Positions 29,033-39,878 of a DNA stretch of 64,000 bases are shown here, piece by piece. Origin of the DNA: Actinacidiphila guanduensis (GTDB lineage Bacteria; Actinomycetota; Actinomycetes; Streptomycetales; Streptomycetaceae); contig NZ_FNIE01000007.1 of assembly GCF_900103985.1 (NCBI RefSeq), forward strand, positions 372,001-436,000, written 5' to 3'. The notes beneath the pieces are model-generated. The model had not been told where the DNA came from, did no database searches, and saw nothing but the letters and a program-made list of their open reading frames with translations. Each line of letters begins with the position of its first letter. The stretch's first letter is position 1. Position numbers and translations under genes: made by a program.

Positions 29033-30142
29033 ATGGAGGACCAGGCTGTCATCGACCCGCTGAAGGGGCTGCGCGCACCCGGGGACCCCGCGACCGATGT
29101 CTACCTCAAGGGCACCGTGTTCCTGGACATCATCTTCACCGGCCTCGACTCCGCCCCCGTGCGCGGCACCGAGTCGTGGGCCCGCGGAATGGGCTCCAGC
29201 CCCGGCGGGATCGCCAACATGGCCACCGCCCTGGCCCGCCTCGGCCTGCGCACCACTCTCGCCGCCGCCTTCGGCGACGACATGTACGGCGACTACTGCT
29301 GGGACAGCCTGCAGAACGGCGAGGGCATCGACCTCGGCCCCTCCCGCCGCATCCCCGGCTGGCACTCCCCGGTGACCGTCTCCATGGCGTACGAGGGCGA
29401 GCGCACCATGGTCAGCCACGGGCACCAGGCACCGCCGCCGGAGGGCGCCGTGCCGGCCTGCCCGCCGCCCGCGCGGGCCGCGGTCGCCTCCCTCGGCCGC
29501 GGCCCGGCCGAACGCGGCGAGCACGCCTGGATCGCCGAGGCCGCGGCCGCCGGCACCCAGGTCTTCGCCGACGTCGGGTGGGACGAGACCGGGCGCTGGG
29601 ACATGGCCGACCTCGACGGCCTTCAGCACTGCGCCGCCTTCCTGCCCAACGCGCAGGAGGCCGTCCGCTACACCCGGGCGGCCGGGCCCCGCGAGGCCGC
29701 CCGCCGGCTGGCCGAACTCGTCCCGCTCGCCGTCGTCACCCTCGGTGAGGAGGGCGCCTTCGCGGTCGACTCCGGCACCGGCGAGACCGCCGAGGTGCCC
29801 GCCCTCGCGGTCGAGGCGCTGGACCCCACGGGCGCGGGCGACGTCTTCGTCGCCGGATTCGTGACCGGCACCCTCGCCCGGTGGCCGCTGGCCGACCGGC
29901 TCGCCTTCGCGGGCCTGTGCGCGGCCCTGTCGGTCCAGGAGTTCGGCGGCTCCCTGTCCGCGCCCGGCTGGATCGAGATCGCCGGCTGGTGGGAGCAGGT
30001 GAAGGCGTACGCGGGGGAGTCGCCCGGCGACCTGGAGCCGCTGCGCCGCTACGGCTTCCTGGAGGCGCTGCTCCCCACCGCCACCCGCCCCTGGCCGCTG
30101 CGCCGGGCCGTCCCCACCATCGGCTTCCGCCCGGCCCGCTGA
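29033..30142 (+). CDS. PfkB family carbohydrate kinase
   Basis: A 369-residue ribokinase-family enzyme. PfkB signature 1 is SSPGGIANMATALARLG, and signature 2 is DPTGAGDVFVAGFV with the catalytic aspartate of GAGD. The family phosphorylates sugars or nucleosides at a hydroxymethyl group, and the exact substrate cannot be told. The ATG at 29033 is preferred over far upstream in-frame starts that cross the GH4 gene. It follows an AACAGT hexamer by six bases, compatible with leaderless expression. Partnered divergently with the GH4 gene. Confidence 0.88.
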   Translation: MEDQAVIDPLKGLRAPGDPATDVYLKGTVFLDIIFTGLDSAPVRGTESWARGMGSSPGGIANMATALARLGLRTTLAAAFGDDMYGDYCWDSLQNGEGIDLGPSRRIPGWHSPVTVSMAYEGERTMVSHGHQAPPPEGAVPACPPPARAAVASLGRGPAERGEHAWIAEAAAAGTQVFADVGWDETGRWDMADLDGLQHCAAFLPNAQEAVRYTRAAGPREAARRLAELVPLAVVTLGEEGAFAVDSGTGETAEVPALAVEALDPTGAGDVFVAGFVTGTLARWPLADRLAFAGLCAALSVQEFGGSLSAPGWIEIAGWWEQVKAYAGESPGDLEPLRRYGFLEALLPTATRPWPLRRAVPTIGFRPAR

Positions 30143-30196
30143 CCCCCGCGTCCCGCGGGCGGAGCAAATCCTCTCGGCCACGGCCGGGCCGCGTCG

Positions 30197-30202
30197 TAGG
30201 CT
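30197..30202 (+). promoter_or_regulatory. Candidate -10 (TAGGCT) for the phoH operon
   Basis: TAGGCT matches TANNNT and would place transcription start near 30209, giving a leader of about 60 bases. No strong -35 is visible. Confidence 0.35.
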
Positions 30203-30248
30203 TGGAGCACCAAGGCCCACCGGGCCCGTCGAGCAGCAGAAAGCGGGA

Positions 30249-30263
30249 TGAGCAGGCCCTAGC
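30249..30263 (+). other. Minimal upstream reading frame (ATG plus three codons) before phoH
   Basis: ATG-AGC-AGG-CCC-TAG (peptide MSRP) ends eight bases before the phoH ATG, which itself lacks a ribosome site. This may allow re-initiation or may be chance. Confidence 0.25.
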
Positions 30264-30271
30264 GCCGGCCC

Positions 30272-31342
30272 ATGACTCAGACACCGACCCAGCAGCAGTC
30301 GCAGCCGCCACAGGCGCGCGCGCACGTTGTCGTACCGGCCAAGCACCCCATGGTGACCGTCCTGGGTTCGCGGGACGCCCTGCTCCGCGTGATCGAGAAC
30401 GCGTTCCCGACCGTCGACATCCATGTGCGGGGCAACGAGATCAGCGCGGTCGGGGACGCCGCGGAGGTCGCTCTGGTGCAGCGCCTCTTCGACGAGATGA
30501 TGCTGGTGCTGCGCACCGGGCAGCCCATGACCGAGGACGCCGTCGAGCGCTCCATCGCGATGCTGCGCTCCAACGGCGCGGGCACCGGCGAGGACGCCGA
30601 GACCCCCGCCCAGGTGCTCACCCAGAACATCCTGTCCAACCGCGGCCGCACCATCCGCCCCAAGACGCTGAACCAGAAGCGCTACGTCGACGCGATCGAC
30701 AAGCACACCATCGTCTTCGGCATCGGCCCGGCCGGCACCGGCAAGACCTACCTGGCGATGGCCAAGGCCGTGCAGGCCCTGCAGTCCAAGCAGGTCAACC
30801 GGATCATCCTGACCCGCCCCGCGGTCGAGGCCGGCGAACGCCTCGGCTTCCTGCCGGGCACCCTGTACGAGAAGATCGACCCGTACCTGCGGCCGCTCTA
30901 CGACGCCCTGCACGACATGATCGACCCCGACTCGATCCCGCGCCTGATGGCCGCCGGCACCATCGAGGTCGCCCCCCTCGCATACATGCGCGGCCGCACC
31001 CTCAATGACGCGTTCATCATCCTCGACGAGGCGCAGAACACCAGCGCCGAGCAGATGAAGATGTTCCTCACCCGGCTCGGGTTCGACTCCAAGATCGTCA
31101 TCACCGGCGACATCACGCAGATCGACCTGCCGGGCGGCACCAAGAGCGGGCTGCGGCAGGTGCAGGACATCCTCATGGACGTGGACGACGTGCACTTCTC
31201 CCGGCTCACCAGCACCGACGTGGTGCGCCATAAGCTGGTGGGGCGCATCGTGGACGCCTACGAGCGCTACGACAGCGCCCAGGACGCCCGGGACGAGACC
31301 CCGGGCGGCCGCGGCTCCACCGGCCGGCCGAAGAGAAAGTAA
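30272..31342 (+). CDS. phoH: PhoH family ATPase
   Basis: A 356-residue cytoplasmic ATPase of the PhoH/YbeZ group. An N-terminal KH-like segment (about residues 20-90) precedes the P-loop [15 protein letters not shown]. The Walker B is [12 protein letters not shown], and the [11 protein letters not shown] motif completes the helicase-like core. The protein is linked to rRNA maturation through its YbeY partner, whose gene follows 13 bases after its stop. ATG 30272 gives a usual N-terminus (MTQTPTQ). Length is normal. Confidence 0.93.
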   Translation: MTQTPTQQQSQPPQARAHVVVPAKHPMVTVLGSRDALLRVIENAFPTVDIHVRGNEISAVGDAAEVALVQRLFDEMMLVLRTGQPMTEDAVERSIAMLRSNGAGTGEDAETPAQVLTQNILSNRGRTIRPKTLNQKRYVDAIDKHTIVFGIGPAGTGKTYLAMAKAVQALQSKQVNRIILTRPAVEAGERLGFLPGTLYEKIDPYLRPLYDALHDMIDPDSIPRLMAAGTIEVAPLAYMRGRTLNDAFIILDEAQNTSAEQMKMFLTRLGFDSKIVITGDITQIDLPGGTKSGLRQVQDILMDVDDVHFSRLTSTDVVRHKLVGRIVDAYERYDSAQDARDETPGGRGSTGRPKRK

Positions 31343-31355
31343 CCACCTCACCACA

Positions 31356-31850
31356 ATGGCGATCGACGTCAACAACGAGTCCGGCTGGGAGTTCGACGAG
31401 CAGGCGGTGCTCGACGCCGCCCGCTACGCCCTCCACCGCATGCGCATCCACCCGCTCTCCGAGCTGTCGGTGATCGCGGTGGACGCCGCCGCGATGGAGC
31501 AGCTCCACCTGCAGTGGATGGACCTGCCGGGCCCCACGGATGTCATGTCCTTCCCGATGGACGAGCTGCGGCCGAGCAAGGAGGACGAGGAGCCGGCCCA
31601 GGGCCTGCTCGGCGACATCGTGCTCTGCCCCGAGGTGGCCCGCAAGCAGGGCGAGGAGGCGCCGACCAAGCACTCCATGGACGAGGAGCTGCAGCTGCTC
31701 ACCGTCCACGGCGTCCTGCACCTGCTGGGGTACGACCACGAGGAAGCCGACGAGAAGGCCGAGATGTTCGGCCTGCAGAAGGCGATTCTGGACGGCTGGC
31801 GGGCCGAGCACGGCATCGAGGGCCCCTCGCCGGCGCCCACCACCCGCTGA
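31356..31850 (+). CDS. ybeY: Endoribonuclease YbeY
   Basis: A 164-residue metal-dependent RNase involved in 16S rRNA 3' end maturation and ribosome quality control. The zinc motif is [16 protein letters not shown], and the [11 protein letters not shown] strand is the other family signature. It follows phoH and precedes the CBS protein gene by 15 bases, a conserved operon. No strong ribosome site is visible before ATG 31356, so translation may be coupled to phoH. Confidence 0.95.
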   Translation: MAIDVNNESGWEFDEQAVLDAARYALHRMRIHPLSELSVIAVDAAAMEQLHLQWMDLPGPTDVMSFPMDELRPSKEDEEPAQGLLGDIVLCPEVARKQGEEAPTKHSMDEELQLLTVHGVLHLLGYDHEEADEKAEMFGLQKAILDGWRAEHGIEGPSPAPTTR

Positions 31851-31865
31851 CGGCGCGGCAAGGCG

Positions 31866-33164
31866 ATGATCGTCTCCGCCGTACTCCTGGTCGTCGTGGC
31901 CTGGCTGGCCGCCTGCGCCGAGGCGGGCCTGGCCCGCATCTCCCGGTTCCGGGCCGAGGAGGCGCAGCGCTCGGGCCGGCGCGGCGCCGCGAAGTTGATG
32001 GCCGTGGCGTCCGACCCGACGCGCTATCTGAACGTGGCCCTGCTGGTGCGGGTGGGCTGCGAGACGGCCGCGGCCGTGCTCATCACGGTGGTGGCCGACC
32101 GGCACTTCGACAGCACATGGCAGGTGCTGTGCGTGGCCATCGGCGTGATGGTGCTCGTCTCGTACGTCGCCGTCGGCGTCTCGCCGCGCACCATCGGCCG
32201 CCAGCACCCGGTGAACACCGCCACCGCGGCGGCGTATGTGCTGCTGCCGCTGGCCCGCTTCCTCGGGCCGGTGCCCGGGCTGCTGATCCTGCTGGGCAAC
32301 GCGCTCACCCCGGGCAAGGGCTTCAAGCGCGGCCCGTTCGCCAGTGAGGCCGAGCTGCGGGCGGCGGTCGACCTCGCCGAGTCGGAGTCGCTGATCGAGG
32401 ACGAGGAGCGCCGGATGGTGCACTCGGTCTTCGAGCTGGGTGACACGATCGTGCGCGAGGTGATGGTGCCGCGCACCGAGCTGGTGATGATCGAGCGGTT
32501 CAAGACGGTGCGGCAGGCGATGACGCTCGCGCTGCGCAGCGGCTTCTCACGCATCCCGGTGACCGGGGAGAGCGAGGACGACGTGGTCGGCTTCGTCTAC
32601 CTCAAGGACCTGGCCCGCCGGGTGCACGTCAACCGGGACGCCGAGTCCGACCCGATCTCCTCGCTGATCCGCCCGGCCTACTTCGTGCCCGACACCAAGA
32701 ACGCGGGCGATCTGCTGCGGGAGATGCAGCAGCAGCGCAACCACGTCGCGGTGGTGGTGGACGAGTACGGGGGGACAGCGGGGATCGTCACCATCGAGGA
32801 CATCCTGGAGGAGATCGTCGGCGAGATCACCGACGAGTACGACCGGGAGACCCCGCCGGTGGAGGAGCTGGGCGAGGGCCGCTACCGGGTGACCGCGCGG
32901 CTGGACATCGGCGACCTCGGGGAGTTGTACGGGGTGCCGCTGGACGACGACGACGTGGAGACCGTGGGCGGTCTCCTCGCGAAGTCCCTGGGCCGGGTGC
33001 CGATCCCGGGCGCGGTCGCGGTGGTCCCCCTGCCCGAGGACGGGACGGGCGGCGTGAGCGCGCTGCGGCTCACCGCGGAGACCCAGGCGGGCCGCCGCAA
33101 CCGCATCGGCACGGTCCTGGTCGAACCGATCGGCCCGAGCGGGGAGGACTCCGCCCCCGAGTGA
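31866..33164 (+). CDS. CNNM/HlyC-type membrane protein with CBS pair
   Basis: A 432-residue protein with a DUF21 membrane domain (about residues 1-150, three to four helices). A CBS pair follows at about residues 200-320, with [14 protein letters not shown] and [26 protein letters not shown] as signatures. The C-terminal transporter-associated CorC/HlyC domain comes last. Relatives are magnesium or cobalt efflux-linked proteins rather than true hemolysins. Third gene of the phoH-ybeY operon, a conserved order upstream of era in actinobacteria. Confidence 0.9.
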   Translation: MIVSAVLLVVVAWLAACAEAGLARISRFRAEEAQRSGRRGAAKLMAVASDPTRYLNVALLVRVGCETAAAVLITVVADRHFDSTWQVLCVAIGVMVLVSYVAVGVSPRTIGRQHPVNTATAAAYVLLPLARFLGPVPGLLILLGNALTPGKGFKRGPFASEAELRAAVDLAESESLIEDEERRMVHSVFELGDTIVREVMVPRTELVMIERFKTVRQAMTLALRSGFSRIPVTGESEDDVVGFVYLKDLARRVHVNRDAESDPISSLIRPAYFVPDTKNAGDLLREMQQQRNHVAVVVDEYGGTAGIVTIEDILEEIVGEITDEYDRETPPVEELGEGRYRVTARLDIGDLGELYGVPLDDDDVETVGGLLAKSLGRVPIPGAVAVVPLPEDGTGGVSALRLTAETQAGRRNRIGTVLVEPIGPSGEDSAPE

Positions 33165-33229
33165 CCTCGCCCTGGAGCGCGCGGGGCACGTGATGATGCC
33201 TCAAGTGTGCTGGTAGGGCCCCTGCGTTC

Positions 33230-34132
33230 TCACCCGCGCCCCTTGTGCGCGAGGAACCGTCGCGCGTGGGCGGTGAAGGCGGTCGCCGCCGGGGTGGGGG
33301 GCGGGCTGGGGCGCCAGGCGAGGGCGAGGGTGGAGCGCAGGGGCGGGCGGGTGAGCGGGAGGGCCCGCAGGGCGGGGCGGGAAGCGGCGAGGCCCGCGGG
33401 GAGCAGGGCGACACCGAGGCCCCGTTCGGCCAGGTCGGCGAGGACTTCGGGGTTGCCCGCCTCGAAGGCGATCCGGGGGGTGAAGCCCGCGGCGGCGCAT
33501 CCTGCGTCGAGAGCCGCCCGCATCCCCGTGCCACGTGGCAGCGCGATCAGCGGGCGGCCGCGGAGTGCGGCGAGCGGCACCGACCGCTTGCCGCCGGCGG
33601 CGAGCGGGTCGTCTGCCGTGACGGCGGCCACGAGCGCGGTGTCGACGACCGTCTGTGCGGCGATGCCTTCGGGCGGGTCGCCCGCGAGCCCGGCGAACGC
33701 CAGGTCGTAGCGGCCGTCGAGCAGCCCCGCCAGCAGCCGGTCCGAGGTGTCCTCGGCGAGCGTGACGTCCACCCCGGGATGCGCGGCCCTGAACTCGCCG
33801 AGCAGCCGCGGCACTTCGAGATCGGTGCCGAGCGAAGTGACGGTGCCGATCGCGACGTGCCCCCGCAGCAGCCCGGTGAGCTCCTGGACGGCGAGGCGGG
33901 CCCCGTCGACGGCGGCCAGCGCGGCCCGGGCGTAGGGGAGCACAGCCTGCCCGGCGGCGGTGAGCCGCACCCTGCGCCCTGACCGATCGAAGAGCGGCTG
34001 GCCCAGCTCCTTCTCCAACTGCTTGATCTGCGCGCTCACCCCGGGCTGGGCGACGTGCAGGCGGTCGGCGGCCCGGGTGAAGCCGCCTTCGTCGGCGACG
34101 GCGACCAGGTAGGCGAGCTGGCGCAGTTCCAT
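33230..34132 (-). CDS. LysR family transcriptional regulator
   Basis: A 300-residue regulator. The N-terminal winged helix is MELRQLAYLVAVADEGGFTR...VAQPGVSAQIKQLEKELG, followed by a full periplasmic-binding-protein-like effector domain (HVAIGTVTSLGTDLEVPRLL onward). It is divergent from a small SnoaL-like gene 127 bases away, which it may control. The effector is unknown. The ATG at 34132 is the standard family start. Confidence 0.9.
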   Translation of the reverse strand: MELRQLAYLVAVADEGGFTRAADRLHVAQPGVSAQIKQLEKELGQPLFDRSGRRVRLTAAGQAVLPYARAALAAVDGARLAVQELTGLLRGHVAIGTVTSLGTDLEVPRLLGEFRAAHPGVDVTLAEDTSDRLLAGLLDGRYDLAFAGLAGDPPEGIAAQTVVDTALVAAVTADDPLAAGGKRSVPLAALRGRPLIALPRGTGMRAALDAGCAAAGFTPRIAFEAGNPEVLADLAERGLGVALLPAGLAASRPALRALPLTRPPLRSTLALAWRPSPPPTPAATAFTAHARRFLAHKGRG

Positions 34133-34259
34133 AACCCATCATGCTAGCTCGCAGCAGATCCAGCTCTTGGACGTATGGACGCTGCGGCGCCACCCTGGAG
34201 ATGGCGAAGGAAACAGACGCCACCCGAGCAGGGGAAGACCAGCAGAAAGGGGCACCGTC

Positions 34260-34616
34260 ATGACCGCCACCACCCGTGAGCGCGCCGCCCACCCCGAGGA
34301 CCTGGCCCGCCTCCTCGTGGAGCGCGTCAACGCCCGCGACCTCGACGGCATCCTCGAACTCTTCGAGCCCGACGCGGTCGTGGCCTACCCGATCGACCGC
34401 CCCTCGCAGGGCACGGCAGCGCTGCGCGAGCTGTACGCGAAACTGCTCGCGGCCGAGCCGGTCTTCGAGGTCGAGGAGCCGCTGCCGACGCTGATCAGCG
34501 GGGACCTCGCGCTGACCTCCACCCGGCCCAAGGACGGCACAGGCGGCCGGGTCCAGGTGGCCCGCCGCCAAAGTGATGGGACGTGGCTGCGGGTCCTGGA
34601 CCGCCCGGAGTCCTGA
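34260..34616 (+). CDS. SnoaL-like (NTF2-fold) protein
   Basis: A 118-residue protein matching the SnoaL-like cone fold: HPEDLARLLVERVNARDLDGI, LFEPDAVVAYPIDRPSQG and ALRELYAKLLA, then paired strands ending in WLRVLDRPES. Such proteins include small isomerases and binding proteins, and no catalytic residue can be assigned here. ATG 34260 follows AAAGGGG. The divergent LysR gene suggests regulated expression. Confidence 0.8.
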   Translation: MTATTRERAAHPEDLARLLVERVNARDLDGILELFEPDAVVAYPIDRPSQGTAALRELYAKLLAAEPVFEVEEPLPTLISGDLALTSTRPKDGTGGRVQVARRQSDGTWLRVLDRPES

Positions 34617-34627
34617 GCCGGCCGCGG

Positions 34628-34653
34628 CGGGCCGGCGACCTGCCGCCGGCCCG
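34628..34653. terminator. Convergent terminator hairpin
   Basis: Perfect ten-base arms (34628-34637, 34644-34653) with a six-base loop fill the gap between the convergent SnoaL-like gene and the small membrane protein gene. Confidence 0.65.
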
Positions 34654-34848
34654 TCAGAAGCTGAACTGGCCGAGCATGCCGAGCAGGTTGGCGCTGGCGG
34701 AGTGGATGGACGTGGCCAGGCTCGTGTCGGCCAGGTAGAAGCCGAAAGCACCGCAGGCGAGGGCGTGGGTGGCTTTCAGCTCGGCCTTGCGGCTGAGGAA
34801 GAAGGTGGCAGCCGCGAGCGCGATGACCAGGGGCATGTGCAGAAGCAT
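34654..34848 (-). CDS. Small membrane protein of unknown function
   Basis: A 64-residue protein with two hydrophobic stretches (about residues 5-18, PLVIALAAATFFL, and 29-45, ALACGAFGFYLADTSL) joined by a basic loop. It ends in a small-residue helix, SANLLGMLGQFSF. ATG 34848 has GAGGTGA seven bases upstream, which supports translation. Similar short proteins occur in Streptomyces as I recall, without known function. Confidence 0.7.
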   Translation of the reverse strand: MLLHMPLVIALAAATFFLSRKAELKATHALACGAFGFYLADTSLATSIHSASANLLGMLGQFSF

Positions 34849-34961
34849 GGCAAATCACCTCGAATGCGGACACTGCTCGCTCCAGCGTAGGCGGATCTCG
34901 CGCCCCGCGCATGTCCGGTGACGAAGGGTGATCGGGCTCCCGGCGGCCGCGGCGGGCGGCC

Positions 34962-34967
34962 TATGAT
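34962..34967 (+). promoter_or_regulatory. Candidate leaderless -10 (TATGAT)
   Basis: TATGAT matches the actinobacterial -10 well and ends seven bases before the ATG at 34975 of the cytidine-deaminase-like gene. Confidence 0.6.
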
Positions 34968-34974
34968 CGCGCGT

Positions 34975-35343
34975 ATGAACGACGCGCAGCCCGGCACCGA
35001 CACCCCGCAGGACCCCGAGGACCGCAAGCTCCTCACCCTCGCCAGGTCCGCCCGGGCCCGCAACGGCGTGGCCGAGGGCGCCGCCGTGCGCGACGAGACG
35101 GGCCGCACCTATGTCGCCGGCTCCGTCGGCCTGCCCTCGCTGCGGCTGACCGCCCTGCAGACCGCGGTGGCCATGGCCGTGGCCAGCGGCGCCCGCTCGC
35201 TGGAGGCGGCCGCCGTGGTGACGACGGCGGACGCGCCCGCCGACGAGGACCGCGCCGCCGTCCGCGACCTCGGCGGCCCCTCGACGACGCTTCTGCTCGC
35301 GGGGCCCGACGGCACGGTGCGGCTCGCCACCACCGTGGGCTGA
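34975..35343 (+). CDS. Cytidine-deaminase-like protein lacking metal ligands
   Basis: A 122-residue protein with the outline of a cytidine deaminase: LARSARARNGVAEGAAVRDETGRTYVAG, then the helix LTALQTAVAMAVASGA where the His-Ala-Glu motif and CAE helix would be. It contains no cysteine and no histidine, so it cannot bind the catalytic zinc in the usual way. The ATG at 34975 is chosen from the TATGAT -10 seven bases upstream; an ATG at 34963 overlaps that hexamer. In streptomycetes this gene sits near era. Probably a non-catalytic paralogue. Confidence 0.8.
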   Translation: MNDAQPGTDTPQDPEDRKLLTLARSARARNGVAEGAAVRDETGRTYVAGSVGLPSLRLTALQTAVAMAVASGARSLEAAAVVTTADAPADEDRAAVRDLGGPSTTLLLAGPDGTVRLATTVG

Positions 35344-35609
35344 CCGGCCCCCGCCGCGAGGGCGGCCATCCGAAACCGTGGGCTGCCGCGGCTCCGGCCG
35401 GCCCGGCTTCCGCCGCGCCTCGGCGGCCCGAAAACGCAAGCCGGCGTAGGCCACCGCGGGAGTACGCGTGTCGGGCCGGCGGCCGCCCACCGGCTCCCGG
35501 GCGGCCGCACAACGGCTCCCGTGGCGTCTCGGCTGCCCGGAACCGCGTGCCCGCACCGGGCCGCCGCGCGCACGCGCGTCGGCCCGGCCGCCCGGCCGGA
35601 GCGGGTCGG

Positions 35610-37434
<1,825 letters not shown>

Positions 37435-37470
37435 CCTCGGATGCGCGCGTTTCGGGACGCGAACGCAGGT

Positions 37471-37504
37471 GTTTCGCCGGTGTTTCGTGTTGCCGGGGTG
37501 TTTC
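37471..37504 (-). promoter_or_regulatory. Candidate GlnR sites upstream of amt-glnK
   Basis: On the minus strand three GAAAC boxes appear, at plus positions 37500-37504, 37482-37486 and 37471-37475. Two pairs have the 11-base spacing of GlnR half-sites (GAAAC to GAAAC, and GAAAC to GCAAC). The location, about 180-215 bases before amt, and the nitrogen role of the operon support the reading, but the order of half-sites differs from the usual gTnAC-n6-GAAAC. Confidence 0.4.
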
Positions 37505-37572
37505 CGGCGGCTCACCGGGGTCCGGCCGGCCGCACCCGGTCGCGTATGTCCCGAGCGGGTGTGCGGATCGGG

Positions 37573-37578
37573 GAGAAT
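37573..37578 (+). promoter_or_regulatory. Candidate leaderless -10 (GAGAAT) for era
   Basis: GAGAAT ends six bases before the era ATG at 37585, with no ribosome site between. Confidence 0.4.
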
Positions 37579-37584
37579 GGGCGC

Positions 37585-38514
37585 ATGAGCGCGCACCCCC
37601 CCGCACACCGGTCCGGCTTCGCCTGTTTCGTCGGCCGCCCCAACGCCGGCAAGTCGACCCTCACGAACGCTCTGGTGGGGCAGAAGGTCGCGATCACCTC
37701 GAACCGGCCGCAGACCACCCGGCACACCGTCCGCGGCATCGTGCACCGCCCGGACGCCCAGCTGGTGCTGGTGGACACCCCGGGCCTGCACAAGCCGCGC
37801 ACCTTGCTGGGCGAGCGGCTCAACGACGTGGTGCGCACCACCTGGGCCGAGGTCGACGTCATCGGCTTCTGCCTGCCCGCCGACCAGAAGGTCGGCCCCG
37901 GCGACACCTTCATCGCCCGCGAGCTGGCCGGCATCCGCAAGACCCCGAAGGTGGCCGTGGTCACCAAGACGGACCTGGTGGATCCGAAGGAACTGGCCGC
38001 GCAACTGCTCGTGGTGGACAAGCTCGGCCGCGACCTGGGCTTCGAGTGGGCCGAGATCGTTCCCGTCTCCGCGGTGAGCGGCGAGCAGGTCTCCCTCCTC
38101 GCCGACCTGCTGGTGAAGCTGCTGCCCGAGGGCCCCGCGCTCTACGCCGAGGGCGACCTGACCGACGAGCCGGAGCAGGTGATGGTGGCGGAGCTGATCC
38201 GCGAGGCCGCGCTGGAGGGGGTGCGCGACGAACTGCCGCACTCGATCGCGGTCGTGGTGGAGGAGATGACCCCGCGCGAGGGCCGCCCCGCCGACCGCCC
38301 GCTGCTGGACGTGCACGCGAACCTCTACATCGAGCGGCCCAGCCAGAAGGGCATCGTCATCGGCCCGAAGGGGGCGCGGCTGCGGGACGTCGGCACCAAA
38401 TCCCGCCAGCAGATCGAGGCGCTGCTCGGCACGCCGGTCTTCCTCGACCTGCATGTGAAGGTGGCCAAGGACTGGCAGCGCGACCCCAAGCAGCTGCGCC
38501 GGCTGGGTTTTTGA
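37585..38514 (+). CDS. era: GTPase Era
   Basis: A 309-residue essential GTPase that binds 16S rRNA during 30S assembly. The P-loop is GRPNAGKST, followed by ITSNRPQTTRHTVRGI, DTPGLHKPR and TKTDLV. The C-terminal KH domain has EEMTPREGRPADRP and IGPKGARLRDVGTKSRQQIE. ATG 37585 matches other streptomycete Era starts. It is divergent from amt and convergent with the Lrp-type gene. Confidence 0.96.
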   Translation: MSAHPPAHRSGFACFVGRPNAGKSTLTNALVGQKVAITSNRPQTTRHTVRGIVHRPDAQLVLVDTPGLHKPRTLLGERLNDVVRTTWAEVDVIGFCLPADQKVGPGDTFIARELAGIRKTPKVAVVTKTDLVDPKELAAQLLVVDKLGRDLGFEWAEIVPVSAVSGEQVSLLADLLVKLLPEGPALYAEGDLTDEPEQVMVAELIREAALEGVRDELPHSIAVVVEEMTPREGRPADRPLLDVHANLYIERPSQKGIVIGPKGARLRDVGTKSRQQIEALLGTPVFLDLHVKVAKDWQRDPKQLRRLGF

Positions 38515-38572
38515 GCCCGCGGCCGGTCGCCACGGCCGGCCGCCGACACCCGCCGGAAGCCCCGCCGGCGGC

Positions 38573-39646
38573 TCACGTGCCGCTTCCCACGGCGGAGTCC
38601 GCGCCCGCGGGCGCCGAGGACCGGCTGCCGAGCCGGGTGAAGGGTGGGCCGGCGCCCTTGAGGGTGCGGTGCAGCGGGGCCGTCTCGGTGCGGCGCAGCC
38701 CGGGCAGGGCGGCCACCGGGCCGGTCAGGTAGCGGTAGAAGGCGCCGGGGCCCTGGCAGGAGATCGAGGCGTAGATGTTGGCGGTGCCGGTCACCGCCGC
38801 GGCGTAGGCGACCTCGTCATGTGTCGTGAGGGCCGCGCCCACCTCGGCGAGCCGGGCCGGCTCGGCCTCCAGCCACAGGCCCGCCCGCAGGCTGGGGGAC
38901 AGCTGGGCGAGGTCGAGGTCCAGGTCGAAGTAGAGCGCGCCGGCCGAGCGCAGCTGGGCCATGCGGCGCCGTACCGTCGTCTGCGACCAGCCGGTGGCCG
39001 CGGCCAGCTCGGCCGCGGAGGCGCGGCCGTCCACCGCGAGGGCGTCGAGCATGCGGCGGTCGCCCTTCTCCAGCGGCACCGGCTCGCCGGGCTCGGCAGC
39101 GCGGCTGCCGGGGGCGTCCGGTGAGACGAGTGCGGCGGCCTCGTCGGGGCTCAGCGGGCCGAGCCGGCTGACGGGGCTGAGGTCGCGCCCGTAGAAGACG
39201 TGCAGGATGGCGTGCGCGGCGACCTCCACCACCCGCGGGGTGCGCGGCAGGGTGCGCAGCAGCAGCACCTCGCTCTGGTCGGCCGCGCGGGACTCCACCA
39301 TGCAGGAGATCTCCGTGCCGCCCGAGATCAGGCTCACCCAGCGGGTGTCGGAGCGCCGGGCCAGCGCCTCGCCCACCGAGGCCGCCGCGTCCGGCGTGCA
39401 GCGCACCCGCACCAGCCAGGGGGTCAGGCCCAGCCGCAGCGGATCGGTCAGGCCCAGCACCCGGGCCACGCCCTCGCGGCGGAGCCGCGCGTAGCGGCGG
39501 GCCACCGTCTGGTCCGAGACGCCGAGCACCTCGCCGATGCGGGCGAAGGAGGCCCGGCCGTCGATCTGCAGGGCGTGCAGCACCCTGCGGTCCAGGTCGT
39601 CCCGGGTGGCGAGCGGGCTCCAGGCATCGGCGGCGCTCTTCCTCAT
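38573..39646 (-). CDS. Lrp/AsnC family regulator with two AsnC modules
   Basis: A 357-residue protein holding two HTH-plus-RAM units. Module one is LDRRVLHALQIDGRASFARIGEVLGVSDQTV, and module two starts near residue 190 with DRRMLDALAVDGRASAAELAAATGWSQTTV. The sensory domains follow each. This duplicated layout is common in streptomycetes. It is divergent from an MFS exporter gene and probably regulates it; the effector is unknown. ATG 39646 is chosen, with a GTG at 39658 as the alternative. Confidence 0.88.
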   Translation of the reverse strand: MRKSAADAWSPLATRDDLDRRVLHALQIDGRASFARIGEVLGVSDQTVARRYARLRREGVARVLGLTDPLRLGLTPWLVRVRCTPDAAASVGEALARRSDTRWVSLISGGTEISCMVESRAADQSEVLLLRTLPRTPRVVEVAAHAILHVFYGRDLSPVSRLGPLSPDEAAALVSPDAPGSRAAEPGEPVPLEKGDRRMLDALAVDGRASAAELAAATGWSQTTVRRRMAQLRSAGALYFDLDLDLAQLSPSLRAGLWLEAEPARLAEVGAALTTHDEVAYAAAVTGTANIYASISCQGPGAFYRYLTGPVAALPGLRRTETAPLHRTLKGAGPPFTRLGSRSSAPAGADSAVGSGT

Positions 39647-39814
39647 GCCGTTTCCCACCTCTCCAGGCTAGTGGATGTCGGATTCCGCCGACCGGGGCGG
39701 CTGTGGCTACAGATCGGGGCGCGCCCTTGCGGAGAGTGGGGGCCGCGGGCCGCGCCGCCGGGCCGCGGAGCGGGGCCGTTCCCGGTGACAGGCGCCGGGA
39801 CGGCACCCCGCTGC

Positions 39815-39853
39815 CGGACAACGGCACCCCTGTCCCTCGGACAACGGCACCCC
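39815..39853 (+). promoter_or_regulatory. Direct repeat upstream of the MFS gene
   Basis: CGGACAACGGCACCCC occurs at 39815-39830 and 39838-39853 (23-base period), with a third degenerate copy near 39799. The last copy ends about ten bases before the AAGGAG ribosome site of the MFS gene. It may be a binding site of the divergent Lrp-type regulator. Confidence 0.45.
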
Positions 39854-39878
39854 CACTCTTCGGAAAAGGAGTCCCAAC

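Noticed and set aside
35410-35426. Short hairpin (CCGCCG/CGGCGG) between the deaminase-like gene and glnK
   Set aside because: Only six base pairs; such stems are common by chance in this base composition. No other feature is supported in this 266-base gap.
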